Assembly (NCBI GenBank): GCA_009911365.1
Contig: QXXF01000023.1
Coordinates: 25,184 to 89,183 of the forward strand
DNA: 64,000 nt
Source: Clostridiales bacterium
GTDB taxonomy: Bacteria > Bacillota > Clostridia > Peptostreptococcales > Anaerovoracaceae
Direction: 5' to 3'
Notes under the pieces: generated by a model
Told to the model about the DNA's origin: nothing
What the model saw: only the letters and a program-made list of their open reading frames with translations
The model's database searches: none
Program-made: the position numbers and the translations under genes
Shown: positions 25,318-35,316 of the stretch, one piece after another
Numbering within the stretch: position 1 is the stretch's first letter
Layout of the letters: the number at the start of each line of letters is the position of its first letter

Positions 25318-26939
25318 AGTTTTTTTCTCCTGCGGCCTGCGCTGCATAAAGGTCTCGATAAAGGGGGCTGCGCTTCACCCATGTACTGTGATCAGCCGCC
25401 TCTGCCCTGCTGTTTTCTAACCAGATGACTCCGTCCAATTCTGGAAAAAGGTAAAGCCGGTGGGAAATCAGAAGAACAATGCTGTCTTTCGCATGCTGCC
25501 GTAGATTGGCATAAACCTTTTGCTCTGTTTCCCGATCGAGCGCAGAAAAGGGATCATCTAAAATCATGAGAGGCTTTAGATGCGCGAGAGTTCGAGCTAG
25601 TGCCAGCCGCTGCTGCTGACCACCGGAAAGAAGCAGGCCGCTGGTGCCAATTTTAGTGTAGATGTCGTCTGGCATAGCTGCCACTTCCGCGTCTAGTTCC
25701 ACGGCGTTCAGATATTTCCACGCATCGCCATGATCTCCCAAAAGCAAATTGTTTTCAATGGTGTCGCTTAGCAGCTCCGGATCATGACCCAAATAACCCA
25801 CGGCTCATTTGGGTGGGAGCTCCCTTGTGCCAAACCGTATGGTCCCGATATGTGCGTTTTCCCGCAAAAATACTTTGCCCAAAGTGGATTTTCCACAGGC
25901 CACAGGGCCAGTGACGCCGATGACTTGTCCCGGATCGGCGGTGCGCCTAATTATTATATATGAAGCGTCTGACACGGGATGTTTTTGGAAGTGCTATCCT
26001 TCGGGACAGACCGCATCAAGGGGCGAATCCGAGTCCATGACACTTCTGCCTTGTGGACGGAATTAAAAAGATTCGCTGCTTTGGAAGCTTTAAGGGATAG
26101 TTTTCCATAGCAGGACAGATATGCCGTGAAAATGCCGATATCCCAGATACGGGCTTGCGCTTTCTGACCGCCCAGATAAAGGATCATTATCACGCCGACC
26201 ATGGAAATCACATGATAAAGGGGCGGCATAGCGCTGATCCAAACTTGAGAACGCACAGCGGCGGACTCGTAATCCCGAACAGCTTCCTCGTAGTGTGCGT
26301 TCCGTTCCCTCTCACAGCTGTACGTTCGATAAGTCATGCGGTTTCCAATTTGGTCCATAGTGGCGGAGTTGAGCCGGGAAGCACTTTTCTTATAAGCCGC
26401 GCTTGTCCGCTGGATGACAGTTTTCATCTTTTCCGCGATCCCATAGGCCATGGACGGAAAAATCAGACACAGAGTCGCCAGTCATAATACAAGAGCATTC
26501 CCGCATAACTGATCATGGCGATGCCAGTGTCAAAAATTTCGGTAGTGAATTTGCGCATCCCTTCCGTGCAGGCATCCACATCGAAGATGGCCTTCGTTAT
26601 CATGGAACCAACGGATTCGCTTTCCAGTTCTGACTTGGAGCTATGAACCAAGTTGCGATACAGCACTTGCTTCATACGGCGATTGGTGTTATTCGCGAAG
26701 CGGCGGACTTAAAACTTTTTGACATATCGGGCGGTCTGCACAGCGGTGATTGCCATATCCCGGAACGTCTTGCTGCCATTGAAAATATCCAGCAGGCATT
26801 GCGCAAGCCTTCCTTCAAAAAGCGGCCCTGCGAGCAGGCACAAATTATACAGTAGACCTGAAATCGTGACAATCAAGAGCGACCGCCATTCAGCTCAGAA
26901 ATAAGTGCGGACCCTTCCTGGGTCAAATGGTTTTTTCAT
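25314..26939 (-). pseudogene. ABC exporter half-transporter, multiply broken
   Basis: From 'MKKPFDPGRVRTYF' at 26939 the translation resembles an ABC exporter ('LLIVTISGLLYNLCLLAGPLFEGRLAQ', 'VGSMITKAIFDVDACTEGMR', Walker A 'GPVACGKST', signature 'LLLSGGQQQRLALARTL', Walker B 'LMILDDPFSALD'). In-frame stops occur at 26895-26897 (TGA), 26709-26711 (TAA) and 25805-25807 (TGA). Frameshifts lie near 26460 and 25970. At the end a run of seven A (eight expected) hides the original stop that overlapped the next gene's ATG; as read, the frame runs on to 25187. This many lesions indicate genuine decay. Confidence 0.85.
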
Positions 26940-27041
26940 CAATAAATCCCTCGTTTCCCTTGATGATTTCAAAACTATTGAACCGTTTTTAGCACCATAT
27001 GGCAATTATAAAATAGTGCGGAGTTCTTCCGTTCATTCTTT

Positions 27042-27112
27042 ATAGGTAAGTAGGAAATATCCTTTGCCATATTTCCGGAGCTTCAAAGAAAGCCTGCTTA
27101 TTGTGAGTTGCC
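27042..27112. repeat. Dispersed repeat copy H
   Basis: GGAAATAT-N8-ATATTTCC forms an 8-bp hairpin, preceded by AAGTA and followed by a CAAAGAAAGCCTGCTT tract. It resembles copies A and B. It lies upstream of the third AAA/nuclease gene. 26940-27041 holds nothing else. Confidence 0.5.
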
Positions 27113-27194
27113 ATGACAAGCCTGCAAAAATGGTGTCACTTTCGCATGTTCTATGGTAAAATCAATGAAAAGGGATGAAACAGGGAGGAAAACC

Positions 27195-28892
27195 ATGGCA
27201 AGAACAGTAGGGATCGGACACCAAGATTTCGAGACAGTACGAAAAGAAGGTATTTTTTATATTGACAAAACGGATTTCATACGGCAGTGGTGGGAGGCGA
27301 AGGATCAAGTGACGCTGATCACCCGGCCCAGGCGGTTCGGAAAGACGCTGAACATGAGCACGCTGGAAAAATTCTTTTCCACGGATTACGCAGGGAGAAG
27401 CGACCTCTTCGAAAGCCTTTCCATTTGGGAAGACGAAACTTACCGGCTGCTGCAGGGGACTTACCCGGTGATTTTTCTCAGCTTCGCCGGCGTGAAGGAT
27501 CGCTCTTTTTCTCAGGCCAGGGAAAGCGTTTGCCGACTCATTAAAGAGGCTTACAATCGCTTCGATTTTTTGCTGGATAGTGGACTTTTGAACGAGGACG
27601 AGAAAAAAGATTTCAAAAAAATATCGGAAGACATGGAAGACAGCAGGGCCGCCTCTTCCATTAGGGCCTTGTCCGATTACCTGTCCCGTTATCATAAAAA
27701 GAAGACCATCGTCCTGCTGGACGAATACGACACCCCCATGCAGGAAGCCTTTGCGTGTGGCTATTGGGACGACATGGCGGCCTTCACCAGAGGGCTCTTC
27801 AATTTCACGTTCAAAACCAATCCCTACCTGGAACGGGCTGTCATGACGGGGATCACCAGGGTCAGCAGGGAATCCATTTTTTCCGACTTGAACAATTTGA
27901 AAGTGGTGACCACCACCTCCAACAAATACGCCGATTGCTTCGGCTTCACGGAGGAGGAGGTCTTCGCCGCCTTGGACGAACAGGGCATGTCAGATAGAAA
28001 AAACGAAGTGAAGGCCTGATACGACGGCTTCACTTTCGGGGACAAGACCGACATTTACAACCCCTGGTCCATCATCAACTATTTGGACACTGGGAAAGTG
28101 GGGGCTTACTGGGCCAATTCCAGTTCCAACGGCTTGGTGGGAAAGCTGATTCGAGAGGGCAGCAAAACGGTGAAGCTGCGGTTCCAGCGGTTGCTGGAGG
28201 GTGGGACCATCGTCACGGAGTTGGACGAACAGATCGTGTACGGCGAACTGGACGGGGATGAGTCCGCCATCTGGAGCCTGCTGCTGGCCAGCGGCTACTT
28301 GAAAGTGGTTCATAAGGAAGAGGAAACCGGAGAGGACGAATGGGACGATCCCAAATACGCATTGGCCTTGACCAACCTGGAAACCCGGCGCATGTTCCGC
28401 TCCATGGTGCGAAGCTGGTTCAAAAAAGGGTCGGCCAATTACAACGACTTCATCCAGGTGCTCCTTTCCGGCGACCTAGAAGCCATGAACGCCTACATGA
28501 ACGATGTGGCTCTAGCCACTTTCAGCCATTTCGACACGGGGAAGAAGCCTTCAAAATCCGAACCGGAACGCTTCTATCATGGCTTCGTGCTGGGTTTGAT
28601 GGTGGAACTCTCCGGCAGGTACGCCTTGACTTCCAACCGGGAGAGCGGGTTCGGCAGGTACGACGTGACGCTGGAGCCATTGGATCGAGAGGACGACGCG
28701 ATGATCTTGGAATTCAAGGTTTTTCAGCCCAAGAAAGAAAAAGACCTGGAAGAAACGGCCCAGGCGGCCCTGGTCCAGATCGAGGAAAAGCGGTACGCCG
28801 CTGCTCTGGAAGCCAAAGGGATTCCAGCAACGAAGATTCGTAAGTATGGTTTTGCCTTTGAAGGTCAGAACGTGTTGATCCAAGGCAATTAA
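27195..28892 (+). pseudogene. AAA-ATPase-like / PD-(D/E)XK family protein, copy 3, interrupted by TGA
   Basis: Same family as copies 1 and 2 and alignable throughout ('RPRRFGKTLNMST', 'IVLLDEYDTPM', 'GRYDVTL...AMILEFKV'). At 28017-28019 the codon is TGA; both intact paralogues have TGG there ('VKAWYDGFTFG'), so this is a clear Trp-to-stop change. The frame is otherwise open to 28892 (565 codons). The first piece keeps the ATPase motifs and loses the nuclease-like domain. ATG 27195 follows GGGAGG, and its leader from about -35 matches that of copy 1, so the duplication included upstream DNA. Confidence 0.88.
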
Positions 28893-28930
28893 AAGTGTAA
28901 GCATAGAAAAGAGATAACAAAGAGGCGATT

Positions 28931-28990
28931 ATGAGAAACAGCGCGGATACGAGACAGAAAATACTGACTTCCTGTGTGGAACTTTTTTAG
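28931..28990 (+). pseudogene. Possible TetR-type regulator N-terminal stub
   Basis: ATG 28931 encodes 'MRNSADTRQKILTSCVELF' then TAG. 'TRQKIL..C.ELF' is the usual start of a TetR DNA-binding domain. No continuation is found. Short, so low confidence. Confidence 0.35.
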
Positions 28991-29111
28991 GAAGCTGTTG
29001 GAAAAGGCCTACTGCTCTATACTTATGATAGTCAGCAGTTGGCATGAACGTATATATTGTGCCCGGAGTGGAGCGATGGATCGGCCGGCACTTGATGATA
29101 GAGGGAACAGA

Positions 29112-30494
29112 ATGGACAATTTTAACTTGACCTTGCCTGAATGCAAACAGATTTTGGATCACATTTCAGGCCTTGTGGTGATAGATGCCCAAGGAAAGAC
29201 AAAGTTTCTTTCAAAGGATATGATAGAACGGGTTCAGCAGCTGGGCGTATCGAAAGAAGATGCCTGTCGTTATTACGGAAAAGATATCAAAGCCGTCAAT
29301 CCTGTATCGAAGATTGAATCCGCTTTAGATAAAACCGCAAAGCCACAACTCGTGTTTTACCAGACTGTGGGTATAACGGGAGCAGCAGTGATCTATCCTC
29401 TCATTGAAGATGGGGAATTAATAGGTGCGCTCGATTATGACATCTTGCCTAATGATGTATACATTCGGCGTTTCTTCGATTTAATAACCGAACGATCTTT
29501 GAAGGATGATTTGGATTTTAATACGAACATAGATGAACTAATCAATGACAATTATAACCTTAAATATCGCATACAAGATATTCTCGGTGAAAGCGAGGCA
29601 ATCAAAAAATTGAAACAGCGGATCTATGTTTGTGCTGACGCTGATGCGACGATTCTAATAAATGGAGAGACTGGAACAGGAAAAGAGCTTGTGGCGAATG
29701 CGATCCATCATATCTCCAAAAGAGCAAATGGGCCAATGATTGAAATCAACTGTGCCGCAATTCCGGAAAATCTTTTTGAATCTGAGCTTTTCGGATACGA
29801 AGAGGGCAGTTTTACAGGCGCAAAAAAAGGCGGCAGGCAGGGTAAGTTTGAAATGGCTGACAAAGGGACGATTTTCTTAGATGAAATAGATCAGCTACCC
29901 ATGCACATACAACCCAAACTGCTGCGTGTATTACAGGAAAAAGAAATCGACCGGATCGGTGGTGAAAAAATAGAAATCGATATAAGGGTCATAGCGGCTA
30001 CAAATAAAAACCTGCAAGAGTTAGTAAGCAGAAATTTATTTCGAGAAGATTTATTTTACCGTTTGAATGTAATAGAACTAAAGGTGCCTCCGCTGCGGGA
30101 ACGAGCAGAGGATATCAGACTACTGGCAGACCACAAGCTTCAAACCATAGGGAAAGAGATGAAAGGTATCACAAAAAATGCTATGAAACTTTTAGAGCGG
30201 TATCGTTGGCCAGGAAACGTCCGTGAATTGTTTAATGTAATCGATAGAAGCGCATATTTTAGCAACAGCGGCTGGATAGAAGAAGATGATTTGCAGGAGA
30301 TCCTGCCCGCAGAGCATATCAATAAAGCTGCAGAAGAGGTAAAAACGTTGGAAGCAGTGAGGGACGCTGCAGAAAAGGAAGCAATTATAAAAGCTTTAGA
30401 TCAATATCATGGAAACAAGTCGAAGGCTGCGGAGGCGCTCGGAGTGACTAGGAGCAATCTATATCATAAAATGAGAAAGAATCACATCGAATAG
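29112..30494 (+). CDS. Sigma-54-dependent transcriptional activator (PAS-AAA+-Fis)
   Basis: 460 residues: PAS-like sensor (1-130), AAA+ domain from about residue 158 ('ILGESEAIKKLKQRI') with Walker A 'GETGTGKE', contact loop 'GSFTGA', Walker B 'GTIFLDEI' and 'FREDLFYRLNV', and a C-terminal Fis HTH 'NKSKAAEALGVTRSNLYHKM'. ATG 29112 has AGAGGGA upstream; 46 upstream in-frame codons look non-coding. Two dyads and a -24/-12 promoter lie between it and the next gene, so it very likely controls the symporter-peptidase operon. It has the same domain layout as the 8249 regulator. Confidence 0.9.
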   Translation: MDNFNLTLPECKQILDHISGLVVIDAQGKTKFLSKDMIERVQQLGVSKEDACRYYGKDIKAVNPVSKIESALDKTAKPQLVFYQTVGITGAAVIYPLIEDGELIGALDYDILPNDVYIRRFFDLITERSLKDDLDFNTNIDELINDNYNLKYRIQDILGESEAIKKLKQRIYVCADADATILINGETGTGKELVANAIHHISKRANGPMIEINCAAIPENLFESELFGYEEGSFTGAKKGGRQGKFEMADKGTIFLDEIDQLPMHIQPKLLRVLQEKEIDRIGGEKIEIDIRVIAATNKNLQELVSRNLFREDLFYRLNVIELKVPPLRERAEDIRLLADHKLQTIGKEMKGITKNAMKLLERYRWPGNVRELFNVIDRSAYFSNSGWIEEDDLQEILPAEHINKAAEEVKTLEAVRDAAEKEAIIKALDQYHGNKSKAAEALGVTRSNLYHKMRKNHIE

Positions 30495-30509
30495 TTGCAT
30501 TGGAAAAAT

Positions 30510-30542
30510 GTATGATATTTTGACACTGACAGAATATCATAC
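30510..30542. promoter_or_regulatory. Candidate activator-binding dyad 1
   Basis: GTATGATATT (30510-30519) and AATATCATAC (30533-30542) are perfect inverted repeats, about 130 bp upstream of the -24/-12 promoter. It contains ATATTTTGACAC, which recurs in dyad 2. Confidence 0.6.
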
Positions 30543-30579
30543 AGCTTGAAAAATGGCTATATTACAAGAGAGATGCGGG

Positions 30580-30606
30580 CCATGTGTATCATATTTTGAC
30601 ACATGG
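30580..30606. promoter_or_regulatory. Candidate activator-binding dyad 2
   Basis: CCATGTGT (30580-30587) and ACACATGG (30599-30606) are inverted repeats and share ATATTTTGACAC with dyad 1. Paired upstream sites are the normal enhancer arrangement for sigma-54 activators. Confidence 0.6.
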
Positions 30607-30651
30607 TCTTTTTTTGCGTTGAGAGTTGTTGAAAGTTCAACCTTTAAGGGT

Positions 30652-30667
30652 TGGCATGATAATTGCT
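30652..30667 (+). promoter_or_regulatory. Sigma-54 (-24/-12) promoter
   Basis: TGGCATGATAATTGCT fits TGGCACGNNNNTTGCW with one change and exact spacing. It lies 90 bases before the symporter start. Confidence 0.85.
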
Positions 30668-30756
30668 GTAATTATCAATGTTTAAACAATATCCAAATTT
30701 CGATATCGAAAAGATGTAAAAAGCCTTATTGCGTTATTTTAAGGAGGAGTATTCAA

Positions 30757-32190
30757 ATGATGAATCAAACAACTACCAAAATTGGTATTAAAACCAAATT
30801 AGGCTATGCTATCGGACAAATGGCTGATTCGGCGTCTTTTAACCTTTATTATTGTTTTTTCCTGTATTTTCTTACCGATTTCACAGGAATGAAGCCTGCG
30901 CTCGCAGGAATGATTTCACTAATTGCTATTTTATGGGATGCGGTCACAGATCCCATTATAGGGTATATATCGGACAATCTCAAATCCAAATATGGAAGAA
31001 GGCGGCCGATGATATTGACGGGAGCCGTTCCGTATGGCATTTCCGTGTTCCTATTATTCAACAACATTGATTTAGGCGGAAGTGCTCAGTTTTTCTACTT
31101 TCTCGCAGTAGCATTGCTTTTTTGGACATCATTCACCACATATGATATCCCGTATTTTTCCCTGGGAGCAGAACTGAGCGATGATTTTAACGAGAGGACT
31201 TCGATTCGCGCATGGTCGAGCGTATTTATGTATATGGCTTCCATGCTGGCTTCAGCTTTGCCGCCGATCCTCCTTGCGAAAATACAGGAAAGCGGATATT
31301 CATCGGATTCCGCATGGAACTGTATTGGCATTTTGTTTATGGCAATCACGATCATTGCTGGCATGGTATGCTGGAACTTTACACGAGGCAGAGAGTATAA
31401 AATAGATTGGTCCAAGGCTAAGAAAACAGCAAAGGAAAATTTCTTTGTGAATTATATTTCGACTTTTAAACTTAAACCTATGAAGTGGCTCCTTTTATCG
31501 ATATTTTCGATTGCGCTGGTCGCAGCGGTCGTAAGCAATACGAGCATATACATGATGGCCCACGTACTGGGATTTTCACCTGAAAAACAATCACTGACAT
31601 TTATATTGTCGACACTGATTAATCTGGCATGGATACCGGCAGTTAATTTCCTGTCACAAAAATACGACAAGAAATACGCATATGCCGGAGCATTAGGTGT
31701 CAGTGCGACAACGGCATTGATCGTGGTTACCATGGGATACGACATGTACACTTCGATCGTCAGCAATTATGCCCTGTATGTGGTGTTCATGATTGTATCA
31801 TCATTTGGTACATGTGCTTTCTGGACGTTATATTTTGCAATGACATACGACCTTTGCGAGGTTGATGAATTTATCAATGGAATGAGAAAAGAAGGTACCA
31901 TGAGTGCGCTGACATCGTTTTTTCAAAAACTTGGCGCAGCGGCATTACTTACAGGCATGCTGCTAACCCAGGGTGGATATGACGCATCTTTGGCAGCGCA
32001 GACGATGGAAGCAAAACATATGATATTCAACATCTTTAATATAGTGCCACTAATTGGAGTAATCATAGGGATCCTTGCCATTCTGAAATACCCTATGACC
32101 AAAAAAAGATTTTATGCGCTTCTTGAAGCGTTGAAGCTGAAAAGAGAAGGCAAAAAATATAGCACAGATGGATTCGAAGAATTGTTATAA
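30757..32190 (+). CDS. GPH/MFS-family cation symporter
   Basis: 477 residues, about twelve membrane helices. 'WDAVTDPIIGYISDNLKSKYGRRRP' is the GPH (glycoside-pentoside-hexuronide:cation symporter) signature after helix 2. Although the family is known for sugars, the next two genes are peptidases, so the cargo here may be a peptide-like or amide compound (inference). ATG 30757 follows a strong AAGGAGG; the frame is open further upstream but that part overlaps the promoter and enhancer dyads. Confidence 0.88.
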   Translation: MMNQTTTKIGIKTKLGYAIGQMADSASFNLYYCFFLYFLTDFTGMKPALAGMISLIAILWDAVTDPIIGYISDNLKSKYGRRRPMILTGAVPYGISVFLLFNNIDLGGSAQFFYFLAVALLFWTSFTTYDIPYFSLGAELSDDFNERTSIRAWSSVFMYMASMLASALPPILLAKIQESGYSSDSAWNCIGILFMAITIIAGMVCWNFTRGREYKIDWSKAKKTAKENFFVNYISTFKLKPMKWLLLSIFSIALVAAVVSNTSIYMMAHVLGFSPEKQSLTFILSTLINLAWIPAVNFLSQKYDKKYAYAGALGVSATTALIVVTMGYDMYTSIVSNYALYVVFMIVSSFGTCAFWTLYFAMTYDLCEVDEFINGMRKEGTMSALTSFFQKLGAAALLTGMLLTQGGYDASLAAQTMEAKHMIFNIFNIVPLIGVIIGILAILKYPMTKKRFYALLEALKLKREGKKYSTDGFEELL

Positions 32191-32201
32191 AAAGGAAAGG
32201 T

Positions 32202-33335
32202 ATGGTGTTTAACATGAAAAAAAGAGCAAGAGACTTAGGAATCAAAATTTTTGGGGATCCAGGGAAATATAATGCGATAACCGATGTGCAAGGTGTAGAG
32301 GTAGGGTACAGCACGATTGTGATCGGAGAACCAAATGATTTCAAAGGAAGAGGTTCTAACTTTGCCAGGACAGGCGTTACTGCCATCCTGCCGAGAGGAA
32401 AACAAAAGAGCGTTGTTTACGCAGGGAGGCATGATCTGAACGGCAACGGAGAGTTGACAGGCACTCATTGGATGGATGATTCTGGCTTTATTCACGGTCC
32501 CATCATGATAACCAATACAAATAGCGTAGGTATAGTAAGAGACACCGTAACAAAATGGATGGTGGAAAACGATTATTATCAACATCTTGTTTTTATGGGG
32601 CGGGAAATCGATGAATGTGGATATTTCTATCCAGTCGTGGGAGAGACATGGGATGGCTTGTTGAATGACATCAATGGATTCCATGTCAAAGAAGAGCATG
32701 TATATGAAGCTCTCAACAATGCGAAATCAGGTTCCATCGCCGAAGGAAACGTAGGAGGAGGCACAGGCATGGTATGTCATGAATTTAAAGGAGGCACGGG
32801 AACTGCGTCACGAGTCTTGCCAAAAGAGTTCGGAGGATATACCGTAGGCACGTTGGTGCAGGCAAATCACGGCATCAGGATGTGGTTCGAAGTCAACGGG
32901 ATTCCCATGGGCAATGAAATAAAGGGAGCGGACCCGGTATGCAATAGCTTTGTCCCAAAGCCAGGCACAGGCTCGATCATCGTTGTCCTTGCCACAGATG
33001 CGCCAGTAAACCCGATACAGCTTTCCAAGATGTGCAAACGCGTGCCCATCGGCATAGGGAAACTGGGCAGTGGTTATGAGAACGGTTCTGGAGATATTTT
33101 CGTAGCATTTTCAACAGCGAATGAAAACGCATACACGAGTGGTGTTTCAACAGCGGCAGTGCTGGGGGACTACATGATGGACGCAATCTACAGAGCAGTA
33201 GCGGATTCGGTGGAGGAAGCGATACTGAACGCGCTCTGTGCGGCGGAAACCATGGAGGGGGCAAATCACAACAAATACTATGCCATGCCCCATAAGGAAG
33301 TTATGCGTATTCTCAAGAAATATAGAGGTGAGTAA
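32202..33335 (+). CDS. P1 family (DmpA/BapA-like) aminopeptidase
   Basis: 377 residues, the usual P1 length. Family marks are 'DVQGVEVGYSTI', 'EGNVGGGTGM', 'FKGGTGTASRV' and, at about residues 294-298, NGSGD, where P1 enzymes cleave themselves between Gly and Ser so that Ser becomes the N-terminal nucleophile. Members release N-terminal D-residues or beta-amino acids from small peptides and amides. An alternative ATG at 32214 has better spacing from the ribosome site and may be the true start. It sits 11 bases after the symporter and three before the M18 gene. Confidence 0.88.
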   Translation: MVFNMKKRARDLGIKIFGDPGKYNAITDVQGVEVGYSTIVIGEPNDFKGRGSNFARTGVTAILPRGKQKSVVYAGRHDLNGNGELTGTHWMDDSGFIHGPIMITNTNSVGIVRDTVTKWMVENDYYQHLVFMGREIDECGYFYPVVGETWDGLLNDINGFHVKEEHVYEALNNAKSGSIAEGNVGGGTGMVCHEFKGGTGTASRVLPKEFGGYTVGTLVQANHGIRMWFEVNGIPMGNEIKGADPVCNSFVPKPGTGSIIVVLATDAPVNPIQLSKMCKRVPIGIGKLGSGYENGSGDIFVAFSTANENAYTSGVSTAAVLGDYMMDAIYRAVADSVEEAILNALCAAETMEGANHNKYYAMPHKEVMRILKKYRGE

Positions 33336-33338
33336 ATA

Positions 33339-34712
33339 ATGTACAGAACAAATGCATGGAGCAAATATAAGGGAAATGAACTAGAAAAACTCATGGTTCA
33401 TAATGAGAAATACAAGGCATTCATATCTGTGGCTAAGACGGAACGGGAATGCGTTACGCAAATTGTTCAAAGGGCCCAGAAAAAGGGCTTTGTAGATTTT
33501 AATGAGATAAAACAGAAAAGGACCCAGCTTTCCAAAGGGGACAAAGTATATCATGTCAATCGAGGAAAAAATGTGATTTTAATGGTGATTGGAGAGGAAA
33601 GCATGGAAACTGGAATGCGCATCATCGGTACTCATATAGATTCCCCGCATATAGATCTTAAGCAGAATCCTCTTTATGAAAACGCAGGGCTTGGATTAGC
33701 CGATACGCATTATTATGGCGGAATAAAAAAATATCAGTGGGTAGCGCTACCTTTGGCGATTCATGGAGTGGTCATAAGAAAAGATGGCAGTAGCGAAAAA
33801 ATCGTAATCGGCGAACATCAGAATGACCCAGTAACAGGCATCACGGATATTTTGTGGCATCTAAGCGAGGAGCAGATGGAGAAAGCTGCGGGCAATTTCA
33901 TAGATGGGGAAGACTTAGACGTTCTTTTGGGAAGCATGCCGACAGATGGAAAGCCTGCGGAGCTTGTTAAAGCAAATATAATAAGGCTTCTTGGAGAGAA
34001 ATATAAAATATCCGAAGAAGATCTCATCAGTGCCGAACTTCAGATCGTGCCAGCTGGAAGTGCCCGTGATTTTGGAATTGATAAAAGCATGGTCATGGCA
34101 TATGGGCATGATGATAGAGTGTGCGCCTATGCGGCTCTCGAAGCAATTCTAGATGTTTCAGAATGCCAGCATACTAATTGCGCAGTGTTTTTTGACAAGG
34201 AAGAAGTCGGAAACATCAGTAATACGGGAGCATCTTCCATGTATTTCGAAAATGTCATCGCAGAAACCATGGCGCATATGGGAACCTTTGATGATCTAAG
34301 ACTTAGGCGTGCCTTGAGCAACTCAAAAATGATCTCTGGAGATGTGAGTCCAGCGGTAGATCCAATTTACACAATGATCTCGGATTCTAAAAATGCGGCT
34401 TATTTAGGAAAAGGCATTTCGTTGAACAAATTTACAGGATGGCCGGGAAAAGTCAATAGCAATGATGCGCATCCTGAATATATCGCAGAGTTAAGAACTC
34501 TGTTTGAGGAACAAGGAATATACTATCAAACCGCGGAACCTGGAAAAGTCGACTTGGGTGCCTTTCAAACAATCGCATATGTGATGGGCGCATACAATAT
34601 GGATGTCATAGACGCAGGAGTTCCTGTGCTTAATATGCATGCCCCATGGGAAATTGTCTCAAAAGCAGATGTTTTTGAAACATATCTTGCGTATAAAGCT
34701 TTCTTGTGCTGA
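33339..34712 (+). CDS. M18 family zinc aminopeptidase
   Basis: 457 residues. Metal-binding motifs of M18 are present: 'IGTHIDSPHIDLK' (first His), 'AYGHDDRVCAYA' (bridging Asp), 'FFDKEEVGN' (catalytic Glu pair) and a late His in 'LNMHAPWEI'. Cytosolic M18 enzymes remove acidic or hydrophobic N-terminal residues from peptides. With the symporter and P1 peptidase it forms a three-gene peptide-use operon under the sigma-54 promoter at 30652. Confidence 0.92.
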   Translation: MYRTNAWSKYKGNELEKLMVHNEKYKAFISVAKTERECVTQIVQRAQKKGFVDFNEIKQKRTQLSKGDKVYHVNRGKNVILMVIGEESMETGMRIIGTHIDSPHIDLKQNPLYENAGLGLADTHYYGGIKKYQWVALPLAIHGVVIRKDGSSEKIVIGEHQNDPVTGITDILWHLSEEQMEKAAGNFIDGEDLDVLLGSMPTDGKPAELVKANIIRLLGEKYKISEEDLISAELQIVPAGSARDFGIDKSMVMAYGHDDRVCAYAALEAILDVSECQHTNCAVFFDKEEVGNISNTGASSMYFENVIAETMAHMGTFDDLRLRRALSNSKMISGDVSPAVDPIYTMISDSKNAAYLGKGISLNKFTGWPGKVNSNDAHPEYIAELRTLFEEQGIYYQTAEPGKVDLGAFQTIAYVMGAYNMDVIDAGVPVLNMHAPWEIVSKADVFETYLAYKAFLC

Positions 34713-34773
34713 CTTTATGAGAAGGCAGCCCAAGAAGGAAAAACGGGGATTGATGAAAAACATGTCAAAAAGC

Positions 34774-35300
34774 CTACGGCTTTAAACGCTCAATAAACTC
34801 ATCAATGTGCTGATTGACTTCTTTGGGATTATCGACATTTGAATTATGGGCCTCGTTAGGAATGATGATTTGCTTTATGCCAGTTCCTGCGGCCCATTTT
34901 TGATTGTACGTTTTTACCTTGCCGGTTCTGCCCTTTTCTCCGACTAAAAGCAAGGCGGGACAAGTAATATCCAGGCTTTGATTGTCTTCAAGAAACCCGG
35001 CGTATCCGATTCCCATCAAGTGGCAAAGCTCCTTTTTGGAATAATCCGAAATCATTTCCTTCATATTGTTCTGACTGCGTCTTCATAGCGAAAGGCAGCC
35101 TATGGTCTGGATTTTCTATGAGCTGGTGCGTCCCGGGCGATCACGTTATAGGTATTTTTAAAATGAGCGATTTGAGAGTCAAACATAGTGTGATTCGCTG
35201 TCAGACCGTGAAGAAAAAACAAGGTGCGCTTCGCGTTGTCGATCTCTGTCGCCCAATCATACACAGTGCCATATTCGATTTTGATATGTGATTCCCGCAT
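34774..35300 (-). pseudogene. Alpha/beta hydrolase relic with central deletion
   Basis: From ATG 35300 (GGAGG upstream) the N-terminal part reads 'MRESHIKIEYGTVYDW...RTLFFLHGLTANHTMF', with the oxyanion-loop HG motif, and stops at 35100. A separate frame, 35064-34774, gives the C-terminal part 'CPALLLVGEKGRTGKV...IIIPNEAHNSNVDNP', containing the catalytic Asp/His region. The middle, with the nucleophile Ser elbow, is missing (about 100 residues). Confidence 0.8.
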
Positions 35301-35316
35301 ATGATAACCTCCATGG

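Noticed and set aside
30553-30756. 68-residue N-terminal extension of the symporter
   Set aside because: It covers an activator dyad and the -24/-12 promoter, whereas ATG 30757 has a strong AAGGAGG.
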